Shown: positions 33,328 through 47,000 of the stretch, piece by piece
How positions within the stretch are numbered: position 1 is the first letter of the stretch
Layout: the number at the start of each line of letters is the position of its first letter
DNA from: Stercorarius parasiticus
Taxonomy: Eukaryota > Chordata > Aves > Charadriiformes > Stercorariidae
Assembly (NCBI GenBank): GCA_013396915.1
Contig: VWZL01004335.1
Span: forward strand, 372,001-436,000
Direction of reading: 5' to 3'
Length of the DNA stretch: 64,000 bases
Position numbers and translations under genes: made by a program
Notes under the pieces: model-generated
What the model was told of the DNA's origin: nothing
Seen by the model: the letters and a program-made list of their open reading frames with translations, nothing else
Database searches by the model: none

Positions 33328-36300
33328 AACACCACCACACTTAAACCTAAGTTAAAGCAGTAGAGAGCCCCCAGAGGGCACAATCCTCTTACCTTTGGGA
33401 GTCTGAAGAAAGGAAATGGCAGCCAAGAGCACAACTGGCTATTACACAATAGAAAGACATTTCAGACACAATTTAAGGGAGTAATGAGTATCTCTGCAGT
33501 GTCCAGCTCTGACAACTGGCTTCAATATTCAAGCACTATAAAAATACCTGCTGTTTCATGCAGGAGGTCAGAGATGATTTTTCTAAGACTTAAAGAAGCT
33601 TCACTACCTCTTAAAGACTCACAGTGTGACAATAAACTTTGTGGAAGAGAAAAATGAGTAATACAGACAGAAAAGAAAGCAGAAGTTGCAATCAAATCAT
33701 TTTCACGAAGTAAAAATCTTTATCTTTGCAAGGATAAATCTACTTTCAGTGCAGCAAGATGGAGGTATAAAATCAGGGTCAAGTTTGCTTTTGGATTTGT
33801 AAAAGCCGAGCTGGTTTTTGGTATTCAGACACCTTGAAAAAGTATGAATATATACATATTCATATTTATTTAATATATATGCATATAAATAAATACATTT
33901 TCTGTGCCTCTCCTGCTCACCTATGAATAAAGTTTTAATAACAGTCTCTTTAAGTGCTGCAATAATTTTGCCCTGCCTTTAGGACCCCCAAAGAAAACAA
34001 CTAAGATGCAAAATCCCTTCAGACTGTGCGCCACAAATACATACCAAAGTGCAAATAAAACAAGCCTCAACAAAATAAAAATGAGTCCAGCATCATCTAC
34101 AAGCCCAACTTCAACACTGTAAAAAATACATATAAAACCTAGCCGTGGCAAAAACTGGGAGGGTTTGGACTTTGGCCAAAAATTCAAAAGTTTGGCTGCT
34201 TATACCAAATTTTATCTCCACTACCATAACATTGGGAAGACTGTAACCTGCAAACACGGCCACACCTCCTCTCATAGTCCATGGCCAAGCCTTTCCTTCT
34301 TCTCGTTGAGTTTGACAGTAGTGTACATTTGACCCCAAGGCAACATTCATTTCCTACATAAGCCCCATTCCCATGAGCATAGAGTCCTCTGCTTCATAGA
34401 CACTTCTCCAAAGAGGTTTAATGGGGGTTTGAACATAAGAGATTAAGAGATATTTAAACTCCAGGGTCCTAGTGGAATAATCATACTGCTCCCATTAACC
34501 CATGTGTGGATGGAGCTTTGGCCATTTATTGGATTATTTTGTTGCAGGGACAATATCCATAAGTTGCTCTCTTCTGGACACGTCAGCAGAGCAATGTGGA
34601 CTAGCTTAGATGGCTCCACCTATTTGGGTACCGTGAATAAAAGCAACTGACTCGGTCTCTGCTCCAAAATACATTTGCCCTTAAAATGTGAAAGGTTCTT
34701 AATCCACTAGTCAAAAACAACAGCTGCAGAAAGACAGAGAGCTGTTTACCACTCTGAAACCTGACTGCATACAGCAAATAACTATTCTTAACTATTTCAC
34801 TGCCAAACATGAGGACAAAGTTCTGATCACCAAAGTGTGGAAATAAATACAAAGTAATTGTCAAATAGGAAAAAAAAAAATCTTAAGTGACATTTAGCCA
34901 AGTCCAGTCAGACCAAGATTATTTTGTTTAGACTTACCTTGGAATATTCAGTGTTGCAGTTCTTGATCTTCCAGTGGAAGAATCTGTCATGTTTTTCCTC
35001 TTGGGCTTGTGTTTGATTTGCACAGCGAGGAGACAAGTGGGATGCGTATGAGTTTGAGGGAGACCTCAAGGTTGACCTCAACTGTTAGTTGTGCAAGTTC
35101 AAGCCCTACAGAAGCCATGTATCAATTTTGCCACTGTCCCAGAGAAGATGAGTAAGAGCAGCACCTTCCATGGAGGAGCTGACTTTCAAAGACACCCTTT
35201 CCCAGGTACTAAAAGCACCTCTTAATAATTGCTTCCATTTATTTGTGTTCGGTCTACACCAAATTCTGCTGAACAGTGAACATTTAGGACTGGCAAAATG
35301 CTGATAATATTCTAAAACAGAGGAATATAAATTCTTTTAGTAGTAAAGTAAGGGCAAGGTGATGTGGAGAACACTAGACAGATCACGTTTCATTTATTGA
35401 AATCATTTACTTGAAGCTACAACAAAATCTGTGCACGCGCAGCAGATTTCGGCACTGACGATCAGCAGATACACAATGATCTGAGGGAGGGAGCTCAGGG
35501 AGAAGCTCAGCTGGAGCCTTGCTCCTATAAAAGCCTTCTTTCTCCCTCTGCAGCGATGGCTCAGATTTGTTTTCACCTGGGCTTGACACACAGTTGCTGC
35601 CATTTCATTTGCAGATCTGAAGAAATCATGTCAGTACAAGAAGTGCAATAGTTTCTTTGGGTTTTTTTAATTTGTAGATTAATTAAATACTTATGGAAAT
35701 GAGAGCTAAACAGAACTGGTTTGAGCCAACTTGCTTTATTGGCTCTTGACTATCTGAAACCCGCTATGGCTTCAGGTATCTTACACCTCCTCTTCTTCCA
35801 GGTTTAGTTATAGGCTGAAGATCAGACACCACACTTCAGCTGCATGTTATTAGAGTCAGACCCAGTTCATTTATTAAAAGTTAACATTGTACTTTATCTT
35901 TGTGAACACCCATCGCATCTGCTGCCCCATTTAAAAGCGTGCATTTACCTTACTTAATTGTGTTTCTCCTATTATTTCTTGCAGCTCTGATGCAGGAGGC
36001 AAAAGCAGGTTGGGCGGAGATCAAGGTAAGAACACTCTGGCACCGCCAAAGTAGGATTTTTGTGATGAGTAAGTACGTCGCTCTTGGTGATTTCTGACAC
36101 AGAAATGCAGTAGAGTGAGGAGGGAAAGTGTCCCACAGTCCATGTTTTGGTGGAAATGTAACGTTTACGTTCCTGCATGAGGTCATTGAGTGGCTATGGC
36201 ACATTTCAGCCGTGAGGTTTTAGAGTGTTGAGTCCTGGATTGGATCCAAATTGAGTGACTGCATTCTTCCTCCCCGAATTCTTCTTGCAGATCCAGTTGG

Positions 36301-36454
36301 ATACTGGTTTTGCCACTTTCTCTCCTAACCTGCGGGGCTGGGTTATGTGCTCTCTGATACACCTACCCATTTTCACTGCAGAGGGAAGAGGACTCAGAGC
36401 TGAGAGCATCAGTCTGGATTTGGGAAAGCCAGGTTTTCTGAACCATCCCAGGTT
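33328..36454. other. Unassigned, largely unique non-coding sequence
   Basis: No gene or named repeat was recognised. An imperfect AT palindrome lies at about 33863-33895 (TATTTATTT against AAATAAATA). The segment 35550-36300 contains four splice-acceptor-like sites and one strong donor and is treated separately as a possible exon. Open frames up to 90 codons are unsupported. Confidence 0.5.
35985..36025 (+). other. Candidate small exon (41 bp)
   Basis: Seen: a long pyrimidine tract ending TTCTTGCAG at 35976-35984, 41 bases, then AAG|GTAAGA with the donor GT at 36026-36027. The TACTTAA at about 35950-35956 could serve as a branch point. Two of three frames are open; one reads LMQEAKAGWAEIK. 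Another strong acceptor (CTTCTTGCAG) ends at 36290 and another (CCCTCTGCAG) at 35553. Without RNA evidence these remain sequence look-alikes, which arise often by chance. Confidence 0.15.
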
Positions 36455-36612
36455 TCCCAAGACGGGGCCAGTCATTTAGCCTTTCCTCGCCCCGGAAGAA
36501 ATGGAGAAAATAGCACATTATTATTTCAAAGCAGTGCTGCAGGCATAAATACATGGAAGACTGTGAGGCACTCAGATATTACAGTAATCAAAGTCATACA
36601 AGTACCAAAGAT
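36455..36612 (+). mobile_element. MIR/CORE-type SINE 3' half
   Basis: GGGGCCAGTCATTTAGCCTTT (36464-36484), a pyrimidine/G-rich link, AGAAATGGAGAAAATAGCAC (36498-36517), GCATAAATACATGGAAG (36543-36559), then GAGGCACTCAGATATTACAG (36564-36583) and a CATACAAGTACC end. These match, in order, the MIR core, the GTAAAATGGGAATAATAGC word and the 3' tail. Confidence 0.8.
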
Positions 36613-37260
36613 TGACATATCACATCTTCACAAAATCAGGAAGAAAATCTGCAAAGCATCTGGATGAAGACTAGTCCAGAAATACACAGATATTGGGACA
36701 AGACTCTCGTCCCAATATTTCTGTCTGATAGGAATTAAGATGAATTATCAATCACAAATATAGAACAGAGCTATAAAATGTAAAATGAAACTGTATTATT
36801 ATAATTTTAGGTCTTGATTTTCCTTATATATCTTTCCAGCTCTGTTCCACTACTAATCTATCTTGTTTAGGAAAAATAGTGTATAAGTATAGTGGAGCTT
36901 GATTACTGAGAATGGCTATTAACGTAGTGTCTCAGAGCACTCTCTAGACAGTTAAAAGGCTTTTAACAGTAAAATATGAAGGTTTCCTTCAAATTTGCAG
37001 TCATCTGCCTTCTAAAAGTTTGTTTCAGTTGGCAACATTTCAGTGATTTATAGAAGTCAAAGTAGCTGATTTTTGTCTCTCCACAATAAATGAGAGCTAT
37101 TTTTTCTTACTATTTTGTAAGGCAACGTCATTATCTTAAGCCGAAAAGAAAAAGAAAAAAAAAAGTTAAGAGCTACATTAAAGATCCAGCTTTCGAAATA
37201 ATTTTTTAAGGCATCTGGCCTTATTTAAACCATCAAATTTACATTCAGTTCCTTCAGGGA
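36613..37260. other. Unassigned AT-rich non-coding sequence
   Basis: Nothing recognised: AT-rich unique DNA with an A-run at 37155-37164. Confidence 0.6.
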
Positions 37261-37464
37261 TGGCTCCGTTGCTTTGCGCTGGCTCTGTGCCCTCCGAATA
37301 AAGCCTTGGATTTAATGCATGCCACCACGGCGTTTCCCTAGCTGCGCCGCCGCTCCGCGTAGATATATAGTAGAGGTATAAAAAGCCTAACCTCGGACAA
37401 GATGATTCACTTGGGCAAAAAAAAAAACAACAAACCACCGTATAACTGTGCAAGTTTCAACTAG
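37261..37464 (+). promoter_or_regulatory. CpG-rich patch with TATA box: promoter candidate
   Basis: Seen: about 11 CpGs between 37265 and 37396, including the run TGCGCCGCCGCTCCGCG at 37343-37359, against a CpG-poor background. A canonical TATAAAAA follows at 37377-37384. A start site would be expected near 37405-37415. The first ATG downstream (37402-37404) opens only a 20-codon frame with a Lys/Asn-rich stretch ending at 37464. The arrangement resembles a small TATA promoter, perhaps of a non-coding RNA. No downstream gene structure was recognised. Confidence 0.25.
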
Positions 37465-37924
37465 AGGTTAGACTTGTGACTTATGTCACTATCTATTTAT
37501 TCTTAACTTATTAGTAGAAGTGTTTATGTACTATGAAACGTTCTGTATGCGCTAGACGGGAAGCTGTAAAGCATTTTATGAGAGCTACACACGGCTGATG
37601 GCAGAACGTTAACACAACGCTCAGGTTCATCTAAATTCAAGGAGTGCCAGAAAACACTTCCCCCCCCCCGCCCCAGCGAGATCTTCACTTGACAAAGAGA
37701 AGTGTACTCTGAAAACCCACGGGGGCAAATTCTGCATGGTCCTGAGTGTCTCTGGAGAAATACAGAGCACCGTCAGCTTCTCCCGATTTCCAGACGAAGG
37801 CAAAAGCCTTTTAAAGGGTTTTATTTTCTCAGAAGAGAGCCTGAGGAAGGACAGGTCAGGAACTGAGGTGAAGCCCAATTAGAAATCTGCGTTGGGGCTC
37901 CCTCACCTCTGACAATTTTCAAGC
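37465..37924. other. Unassigned non-coding sequence
   Basis: Nothing recognised except a C-run at about 37660-37669. An 83-codon minus frame (37627-37878) is unsupported. Confidence 0.55.
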
Positions 37925-38060
37925 TGAAGTATTATCCCTGTTTTTGTGGATAGCTGGACTGAGAAGCCAAAAAAACTAGGTAATATAACCACACAGCAAG
38001 GCAGACATTGAATTGTGAGACAATCTCGTACTCCTTTAAACGCTGTGCAGCCTTATTCCT
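37925..38060 (-). mobile_element. MIR/CORE-type SINE, minus strand
   Basis: On the + strand: TATTATCCCTGTTTTTGTGG (37930-37949), GACTGAGAAGCC (37957-37968), TAATATAACCACACAGCAAGG (37981-38001) and CATTGAATTGTGAG. These are the reverse complement of MIR words (ATTATCCCCATTTTACAGATG, AACTGAGGCACAGAG, TGCCCAAGGTCACACAGC, GATTTGAACC). Confidence 0.75.
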
Positions 38061-41000
38061 ACTGAAATTGGTTCTGGTTCCCTTCTTCAGGTAACCAATG
38101 CTAAATAATCAGCATAACCTGATTCAGTTACTATAAATCCTTGCTAAGAATCAAAACGATTTGCAAGTTGAAATTACACCAGCAAAAAGCTGCTCATTCG
38201 CAGCCACGAATTGAAACTCAAACTGCTTTTTATACGTATAATAAAGAAAAAAAGCTTAAGATAAAATGTGTAGTACCAGCTTAAACATCCCTCTCTGCTT
38301 CTGCAGCACGTAAAGTGGTGCTAAGACACACTCCATAGGCAGCACCAGTCCGAGTGCTCTCATTTTTGTTTTAAAGTGTTAAAGAACACTCTGAAAGTGA
38401 GGAAAAAAAAGTGATTACTTCCCAAAATAAGAATAAACTGGGTTAGTCCAAGATAGGGAGACATAACCTACCTTGTTTTACTCTAAATTCAGCTCACTGG
38501 CTTGCATAGAGAAGTGAAAGGTTATTATATGGGTTTGCTGGGCAAACCCAGATTTTATAAATAATTGCCTGTCAGCCTGTTGAAGATAGACAAACATACA
38601 GCAGACCAACAAAAACATGATCTGTCATATTTCTGAGAGAAATGTATGTTGAGTCTTCATTCTCTGGGACTTTAAGTAGACCAGTAAAAAATAAGTGCCA
38701 GTATTTTCCCTACTCATGCATATTTTAAAATGTAAAAGCTGGGAGAGATACAGCTACGGAAGGAATTTTGATTCCAGTGCCCAGTGCCTGAAACGGTTTC
38801 TTCTGTCTGTATCCCTGCAGATCGAAACCAAATACAATAAATGCTGGTGTCCTTTTAAAAAGGCTGGATGTTTACAGCAAGCATATAATTTTCCGTGATT
38901 AAGGACGCCAAGAAAAATAAGAGTGATGATAAAAAGAAAAGTTTAATCATATATTTCAAGAAGCACAGATGGAACATCAGAAAACTTCCCCCCCCCACCT
39001 CGTTTAATACACCGCGTCGTACACATTACTTTTAGTCCTTTACACACAATTAATTCCAGAAAACAGAAGCGTAAGCAGGTAAAAGAAAGCAATTTATGAA
39101 TGGCAGCAATATTTGATGCACAAAGTTCACTTTTACGATATTTTGGCTGCAAAGCGAAGAGACATTTTTCTCTTTATTTAAAATATATATAATTTTTTTT
39201 AAAGTTTTTTGCAAGCAGGTCCAGGAAAGCGGGGCAACAAACCCACTTACAACCAACCACAAGAGCACACAGTGGGAGTAAAAATTAAGACCTCGCATAC
39301 TAAGCACAAAGGAGGGGGACGGCTGCCCTGTATAAAAGTAATATTTTGCTGATCTCCTCTCGATCCCTCTCGATCCCTTGAGTTCTCTGTCTTTAATTTG
39401 AGGGTTTAAGTTAGATTTCAAGCCTGGGCTGAGGGCAGCTGAAGCAAAACCCAGGGGGTTCCACAGGGACACGAGCAGTCCGTGCCTGTAGACGCTGACG
39501 ACGGGCAGAAGCACGAGCCCTTTTCTCTGGTCAAGCATCCTCGTGGTTTGCTCTATATTTGTACAGTTTTTATGGGAAGAACTGACTGTGTTTGCAAGGC
39601 CGGCGAAGGCTGGAGGAGCAGAGGACGGGAAGAAGCGTAGAGGGAGGGACTGAGATTTAAAAAATAAATCTGAAGACAAACAACGTGAACTGAAATATTA
39701 AAGAAAAAAAGGCAAAAAAGAGCCCGTTTCTTCTTTAACCAAATCCAACAGTAAGGCTGCCTTTGTCAACACCAGAGACATCTGCTCCCTGCAGCAAATG
39801 CTGAGCAAGTACAGAACGTTAAGCCTTTGCCTAGAACCACTGAGACAGACACAGTTATTTAACTACATTAGGATGGATTTTTCTGAATAGGGGCCCAATC
39901 CAGTACCAAATCACTGCACGGGCTTTCCGTGATTTCAGAGAGCGATGGCTCGAGCCTCAGGAGATGTAAATGTCGAGAATCTGGGGCTGACCGCTTAGCC
40001 TGTCCTTGGGTCTGCAAAAAGACAGGGCTCTAACTGCTAAAGTAGAGTGTACCTGAACTTTGTTCTGAATATCTTTGGATCTGAACTCGCAAGATTACCC
40101 TTAGCAAAAAGCCCCTTCCTGGATTAAATTGGGTGACACTGTCTGAACGCTTAAAAATTAATTGTGAGAAATCAGCGGAAAATGGTGGAAAATAGTGGAA
40201 ATCAGTTTGTCTTTTTGTAAAAATCACAAGGAAAACCGATAAAACCTTTATATAACCTAAATAAACCTATATAACCCAGTCTATCTCTGGCCTCTTCCTG
40301 CCCCATCCTGCTTTACAAAACAACGTCTCTGGGAGAACACACAGCCTTCCAAACGCTTGAATAAAAAAACGACATATCATTTCAGAAAGAAGCTGACAGC
40401 AGCAAGTCCCCTGCAAACTTCAGCATTGTCTGATCCGCATTCTTGTCCACCTACACCCTATCCCAAACATCCTGCCATTAATTAGCTAAATGTTCCAGCT
40501 AGTAAACAAGAATAACGATTGAGGGGGCTGGAAAAAGAGACAGAGTCAGCCAGCAGATAGTCACAACAAACCAGCCCACTCACTGGTACACAGAGACATT
40601 GGAGCTGGTATTTTTTTTCCTTCCATGGAGGGGGAAAAGAAAATCACCTTAATATAACACTGTCTTTCCTGTTGCTGCAGCCACAGCCATACTAGCAGGC
40701 GAGAAAAGTCATCCCGTTTCTGCGGTAGGCACTCTGTCAAAGAAAGAGAAAATCTGTAATGAATTATCACATCAACTTAAACAAGGGAAGAAGGCAGAGA
40801 GAAAGGCAAGGCTTTCTTCCTGTTTTGTAGACTATTCTGGCTGCAATCTAATAGCGGGCTTAATCTGAACATTTCTGGTGGGGAAGCTATAAGCAACCGC
40901 TCTGTCTATTAAAAAATCAGTGTGGTTAACAAGTGGTTAGCGACTCTATTTCAGGAGAGAGAGAGATATGCAAAAATGTAACATCCCATTTTGTTAATTG

Positions 41001-44000
41001 CCTGCAAAATAGATGAGGCCAAAAATACACCATTATGCTGAATCTGTTTGTCCTTTATAAGCATGTGTTGTCTATTCACGACGTTCGAGAATCATTTCTA
41101 ACCTATCTTAATAGTCTATAAATTACTGAATAATTACAGTTTTCCAAACTTAATTTTTAGTCTGAGTCTAAAGCTATGTAAACAGACACTGGCACAATCT
41201 CCACCCCCCAAAACCAAATTAATCTTAAAGACCCTCTGGTCAGTACAAAATAATTCGATATTCCACTATTGTAACCCGGGATCAAGTGTTTCCAACGGTA
41301 AAGCAGCCCAAGAGTTAAATAGCATTTGAGAAAAGAATTTTAAAAGATCCTGTGACACTGCCTTACTAAAATACCTTTCATGCATTTTTAACATCTCTTT
41401 CTGAATCAATATAGGAAAATATGCCTTTTTACCCCAGGCACACTGGAAACCTTATATTTCAAGGGGATATTCTCAGTTTAAAAATGTATTGCTTTTGTTG
41501 TGTGACATTAATGATATCTTCAAAAAGGAAAGTAGTTTAAATACTTTTGCTTTATTTGGTTCACCTTCAGCAGTCATTCAGTCTTGAAAAAGTAAATATA
41601 GTCCTCTTCTTCATTACTGTTAGTGCTTCGTCAGATTTATTTTGTACCTCTTAAGTTCAAGCACTTAGGAAGTGCCATATATAACTACCATTTTCAGTGG
41701 CTCTACCAATTTCCTAATTAATTTAAGCGAGATCAGTTTCTTCTCTCTTAAACCAGAATTAGCAGAGTATCACTAAGAGCAAAGGAGACCCTCAAACAAC
41801 TTTGTATATAAATAGTATTTATACCGACCGGTAAGGAAATGGTTTCAAAACCAGCAAGCGTGTATTCAGAGAGACAGACACTGAATATGCAAAAGGAAAT
41901 ATGTACAAGATGCTGATTACGGCATCCTTTACATTAACACCATACCTCAATAGAGAGACCTAGCAGCATATGCCATTACAGTCAAAGAGCAGAATATTAG
42001 CTCTGGGATATACAGCCAGTCGTCAGACACGGCAGTATCACCGCAAACAGAAAAAAAATGCAAAAAAATAAAAATCCAAAGACTCTACACCCAAACATGA
42101 AATGCACAAAAACAGCCTAGCCAATAATTTTGAAAGGATCCAATATATTCCCACAACCACAAGCAGCAAGTCCAAGGGAGTTTGGATCTGCAGCTTGCCC
42201 AAACCATTATGGCTGGCATTTTGAAGTCGATGCAAAAGTAATGTTTTTAGCTCTTTGACCCCAATATTTTTACAGAGCTTTATAACCCACGTGACGACCT
42301 TTAACACATAAACAAAATATTCAGGGCTATTGTGCAGTTTGCTCGAAGATAAATGAACCCGAGTATAAAGCTGGATCCACATGAAAGAGAAAAGGTTGAA
42401 TTTTGCGAAAGGAATTTTGGTTGCAAAGCAAAGTTGGGCTTGGCTGGGCTTACCTGGGAAATAATGAAGTTTAACATTTTCCAACATGGGCAATATTATA
42501 CGCTTAGTTATATCCCTGAAAAGGTCATTTTAGAAGCAAGTTTCATAGGAGGGACGATAACACCTTCAGAAAGTTGAACACACCCACCGGTCTATATTTA
42601 GCAATATATTATAACTAGTGTGGCTATAGTTAGGATCGAAAACTATTTCCTACTTAACTCCCTGTTTCACATACTTCAAACTTTCTGAAACATTTGCCCT
42701 TGGGCTGAAATTTCCTCTGCTTTAATCTCTGCCCGAAGTTCAATTTCTTTGGAAAGAACCAACAAAATTCCTGAAGCCATTTTTGAAGTTCACCAATAAT
42801 GAAAACAACGCATTTTTCCTTCCCAAGCCAGAGAAAGTGATTCTGATATATGCATATTTTATTACGGAATTTAGCCATAAATTGAAGCATTTTACCCAGA
42901 AACAATCTTTACCTTCAACCTCAGCTTAAAGGTAGCTGTTTCAAAAATGTGTATTTCAGAGGAGAAAGTTTGATTCATCCCATTCCATAACAAGATAACA
43001 CTTTGTTCTTATTTTGATACATTACTAGATAGTAAAGGTTAACCTCCAAAATGCTTTTATGCATAGCAAAACTATTTTACAGTCATCCCACAGTTCGGAG
43101 TTATACCATACGTCTTTAAGATCTATACAGCTGAATTTGTGAGACTAAAAGACGTATCTTTACATGTCAAGAACTGTGAAGAGAAGCAGCAAGATGTTTT
43201 TTATAAAACTTATATGCGTATGTGCCCTTGCAAGAGAGAGTTTATATGTCTGTGGCAGTCATTTAATGTGGTTTGATATAACGTGTAAAGAGTTTGGATG
43301 ACACTTCTGGGTACTTTATGCCACTTCGGCAGTATCCAATTTTTTTAAAAAAATATGATTATTTGTCTCAGAATTACAGATAGAGGATGATGCAGTCTCT
43401 TGATGTGGGATTAAAATGGCAAACCATAGCTGTATCCATTTTGCTGGATACATCTTGCTAGAGCCCAGTGTCAGGAGATAACGTAAGCCCATGGTCCCTC
43501 CTGGAGCCCTTTTTGGAAAAGTGTCTACTGCATCCAAATTTTTTGTGTGCTTTCTCTAAACATTTACTGTCTACCAGCCTGCGCTTTGATTTTTCCTGCT
43601 GTGGGCTGACTTTTTGCCATGGTTGAAGGTCCGTCAGCCTGTTATCGTACCCGCTATGTGCACTGGTGGTCAAGGGACCACCTTTTAGACATGGGAAATC
43701 ACCTAGCTTGGCACAAATTACACAGTGCACCTTGCCAGGACAGATTTCATGCTCTGAAAAGTTGATAGAACCTTATTTGGCCAATCTAGCTCTCACAGAA
43801 ACTCTTCTTGCTCCTTGCTATCATATGACAAGATTTTGCGTTCCCCTTCTCCAACCTCATTAAAGGTGAAAGGACAGATTGCTGCTACCCACAAACAGAG
43901 ACTAAGCAGGATGGACCAAAGGGAAAGCAGAAACACAACCTTCATCTTGCCCAGTCCACTCTTGCCATTTGCTCCCATTTAGGGGAGAGGCATAAAGATT

Positions 44001-47000
44001 CTGCTGCTTAGTCCTCTCCTTCCCAGTCCTGACCCCAGCCCATCTAGGCACCATGTGAAGAAACTTCTCATGGCTTCTCAGGCATCCTCTATTTGCCTAT
44101 AGTAGAAGAACCCTACCTTGAAAATGTTGCTCCTTCAAGTTATCAAAGCACATTGGATTCTGACATGAAGATCTTCTCTGGGAATGCTATCATTATTTAA
44201 TAAATGAAGGTAGGTTTTTTTCCAGCAGTCTGAAAGGAGGTACGATGAAGCAGAAAAGATGAGCAGTGTTCACTGCTGTCAGACACCTAAAAGCAAGACC
44301 ATGCTTTCCTCTTAGCTTGGTGAAAGAATGGAAAACTAACAGCTCAAAAAGGCAACCTGGAACAAGAGGCCTTGGTCAAGTACCTCCTCAAATTTCACGA
44401 AAGTCATCCGTTTTCTACTCTCTTTTTTGGTCCTATGTCTCTCCTGTACTGGTAGCCCAAGGTAGCATGTTAAGAAGCACCTCAAAGAACTGCTCCATGA
44501 AGAAGAAACTCCTGTCCCCACAGTAGGTCACATGAAATGGAACAGTTTACTGAAGAGGTCATAGGACCAGTTTAGGGGCAGATAATCACGTGTTTATTAA
44601 CACAAGATATACTGAAGCTGTGATTTACAGAAACAAGTCCCAGCCAAACCTGAAGATGTGAGTACTCCTCAATTAGGTAACATATCAGATTAGGAAACTA
44701 AGACTTCTGAACAGGCAACTTAGCTAGAAATGGTTTCCAGTTAATATTTTACACTGGTGAATAATTTCACAGCTGTAGCATGACGAGAAAGAAAAATTTT
44801 GTCAAGTGAAAGAAACAGCTGTGATTTTTGAGTGGACAGACGTTTAATTCTTTTTTGGGATAAGATTTGGAAAGTCTAGGGTAAAACATCTCCAGCGGGC
44901 ATCCTAGACACTAAAGTTTATTGGGCCAAATTCTCCTTTGGTTTAAATCTGCAGTTCTGCTTACATTAAAAGCTGAGGCACAATGTCATACCACAGGTCT
45001 GTTGTATCACTTAAAGATGATAAATCCTGAATTATGGGTCCTGTATAAGCAAGTTATGGAACAGCCTTTTTAAAGCTTGAAGTCTCCCTTTCTTGGTGTC
45101 CTCTTGTATGTGTGTGGGCAAGTGGTTTAATTACAATGCAAAAAGTGGAATGGCAGACAGAGACATCAAAATCAAAGAGCAAGTCCTGGCTGAACTTCAT
45201 TAGCAAACATAAATACAAATAGGCACATCTTGTTTGTGACATGCCACGGTCCTTCCCTCCTTTGGTAATTTTACTCTATTCTCTGATATTTGCATAAATG
45301 TAAATCGAACCATATGACTTGAACGGGCTTATGATAGGGGAATCATATGCAAAACTTCTTTTCATTAAATAATTCTCTTCATGCAGTCTTACAACGTTAC
45401 TGTGAAAATCGGGGAGGATTGGATCTCAGACAGTGAAAGCCTTTATTTAAGAACAGTGGAGGGAGCCCTGCCCTTTAAATAAGAGACATTCTTGGATCAG
45501 ACACTGGCTGGCAGGATGGAAAAAAGGATGTAGCATTAACTTTCATTCCATTCCAAATAACCTGGAACCCATAAAACACAAAGATTCTCTACTTCTAAAT
45601 CTGCTCCTTTTCTCCCCGTGTCTTCTTTCCATTTTATTTGGGGAATGCTAACTTTGAAATTTCATTAGCCCTCCATAATATCAAACAAGTCCTCCTGGAC
45701 AGATTCATAGCTCTTTGTACATAAAAACATCTACATTAAAACCCCTGTGACTAAAAGGTTACTCCCCTAATTTTTCCCAGCCTGCATAGACAAACCACAT
45801 GCAAAGAAGTGTCAGCTTATTTAGAGATTAAAATAATAATTAGTTTAGGAGGCAAAATATAAGCAACATTGTTTAAAGAAGAAAATCCATATGCTGTTTA
45901 GAATTAGCTGCTTCTGTTTAAGTTTAAATAGATTTGTGTGGATATAAACTCCCCTTATTAAAAGTGCATACATGTTACAAAAGAAATATAATGGATAATT
46001 CTCTCTCCAATTTAAAACAATAGCACTGAAGGCTGTAATTCTACAAACCCATCTTTAATCAGTAGCCAAAGCACAGATGTCTGATATTACGCAGAGGGTG
46101 AGGGAACGTTTTCTGTATATAATGTCTAGTACGTGGTCAATAATGAATAACAAATCCCAAATATCTATCTATGAACCCCCAGGTTTAGTAGCTTATGAGC
46201 TCGTAGGGTGCTCTGGATGGCCTGCCATGCTGTATTCATGAAATCTCATGGATTTCATTCATGATGGGGCCAGATCAATGTGCTGAAAGCTACAGCATCC
46301 ATTTATCCATACAGTAACGGTCCCTTTGGAAGCACAACCACATTTGTGCTTAAGCTAGCCCCCGAGAAACCGCAGTTAGGTGTAAGAAACACCAACAAAA
46401 CAACTTGATTCCTCAGGTCAGTTCCCTGAGTCTTCAGCCACCCAGTGAGACACCAGCGACAGCAGCGGCTTCCACACTGTGAGTACTTGTCCTCCAGGAA
46501 GGTGGCCAAGATCACCAGCACACTTTACATAGGCGACCACAAACTTCACGCACTGATAAAAGCCCTGCCTCAGTAAACCACCCTTCAACAGCTTGTAACA
46601 AAACGCTTTCCAGCAAAGTCAGTTCTGGGCTTCGGTTTACCTTTTATCTGCCAGTGGCGTAAACTTTTTCAATAATCACATAAAACTATGCTGCTGTGTC
46701 CAAGAACAGGATATATCCAGGATCTACCATCCAAGTCTGTTAAAGAACATAGTCTAGATCTCAACTACCCAACTTTTTTATTGTTGCTCTCTGCTACTGG
46801 GAATAACAACATTCCCAAGGCTGATGGAAACGTAGGATCTCTGAAAAACAAGGACCAAATGGGTTTCTCAGACACCTCATACGATACCACCAGTGGAAGG
46901 AGAACAAAATGTAGGGCTTGTACTGCTGTCCTTCAGCTCATTTGGCCAAATTTGCGATGCTGCAGTTAACTAGAAAATGCTGTTCTCAGGGCTGGGCTGG

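Noticed and set aside
33027..33449. Phe/Ser-rich minus and Lys/Arg/Glu-rich plus frames
   Set aside because: Direct translation of the polypurine microsatellite and of N bases.
39050..39679. 209-codon minus-strand open frame
   Set aside because: No recognisable domain, AT-rich low-complexity parts (about 39178-39206), no splice or promoter context; expected by chance over 64 kb.
39885..39945. GGGCCCAATCCAG... resembling old amniote SINE-like repeat
   Set aside because: Only a few dozen bases match by eye; too little to assign a family. The same holds for 44920-44975.
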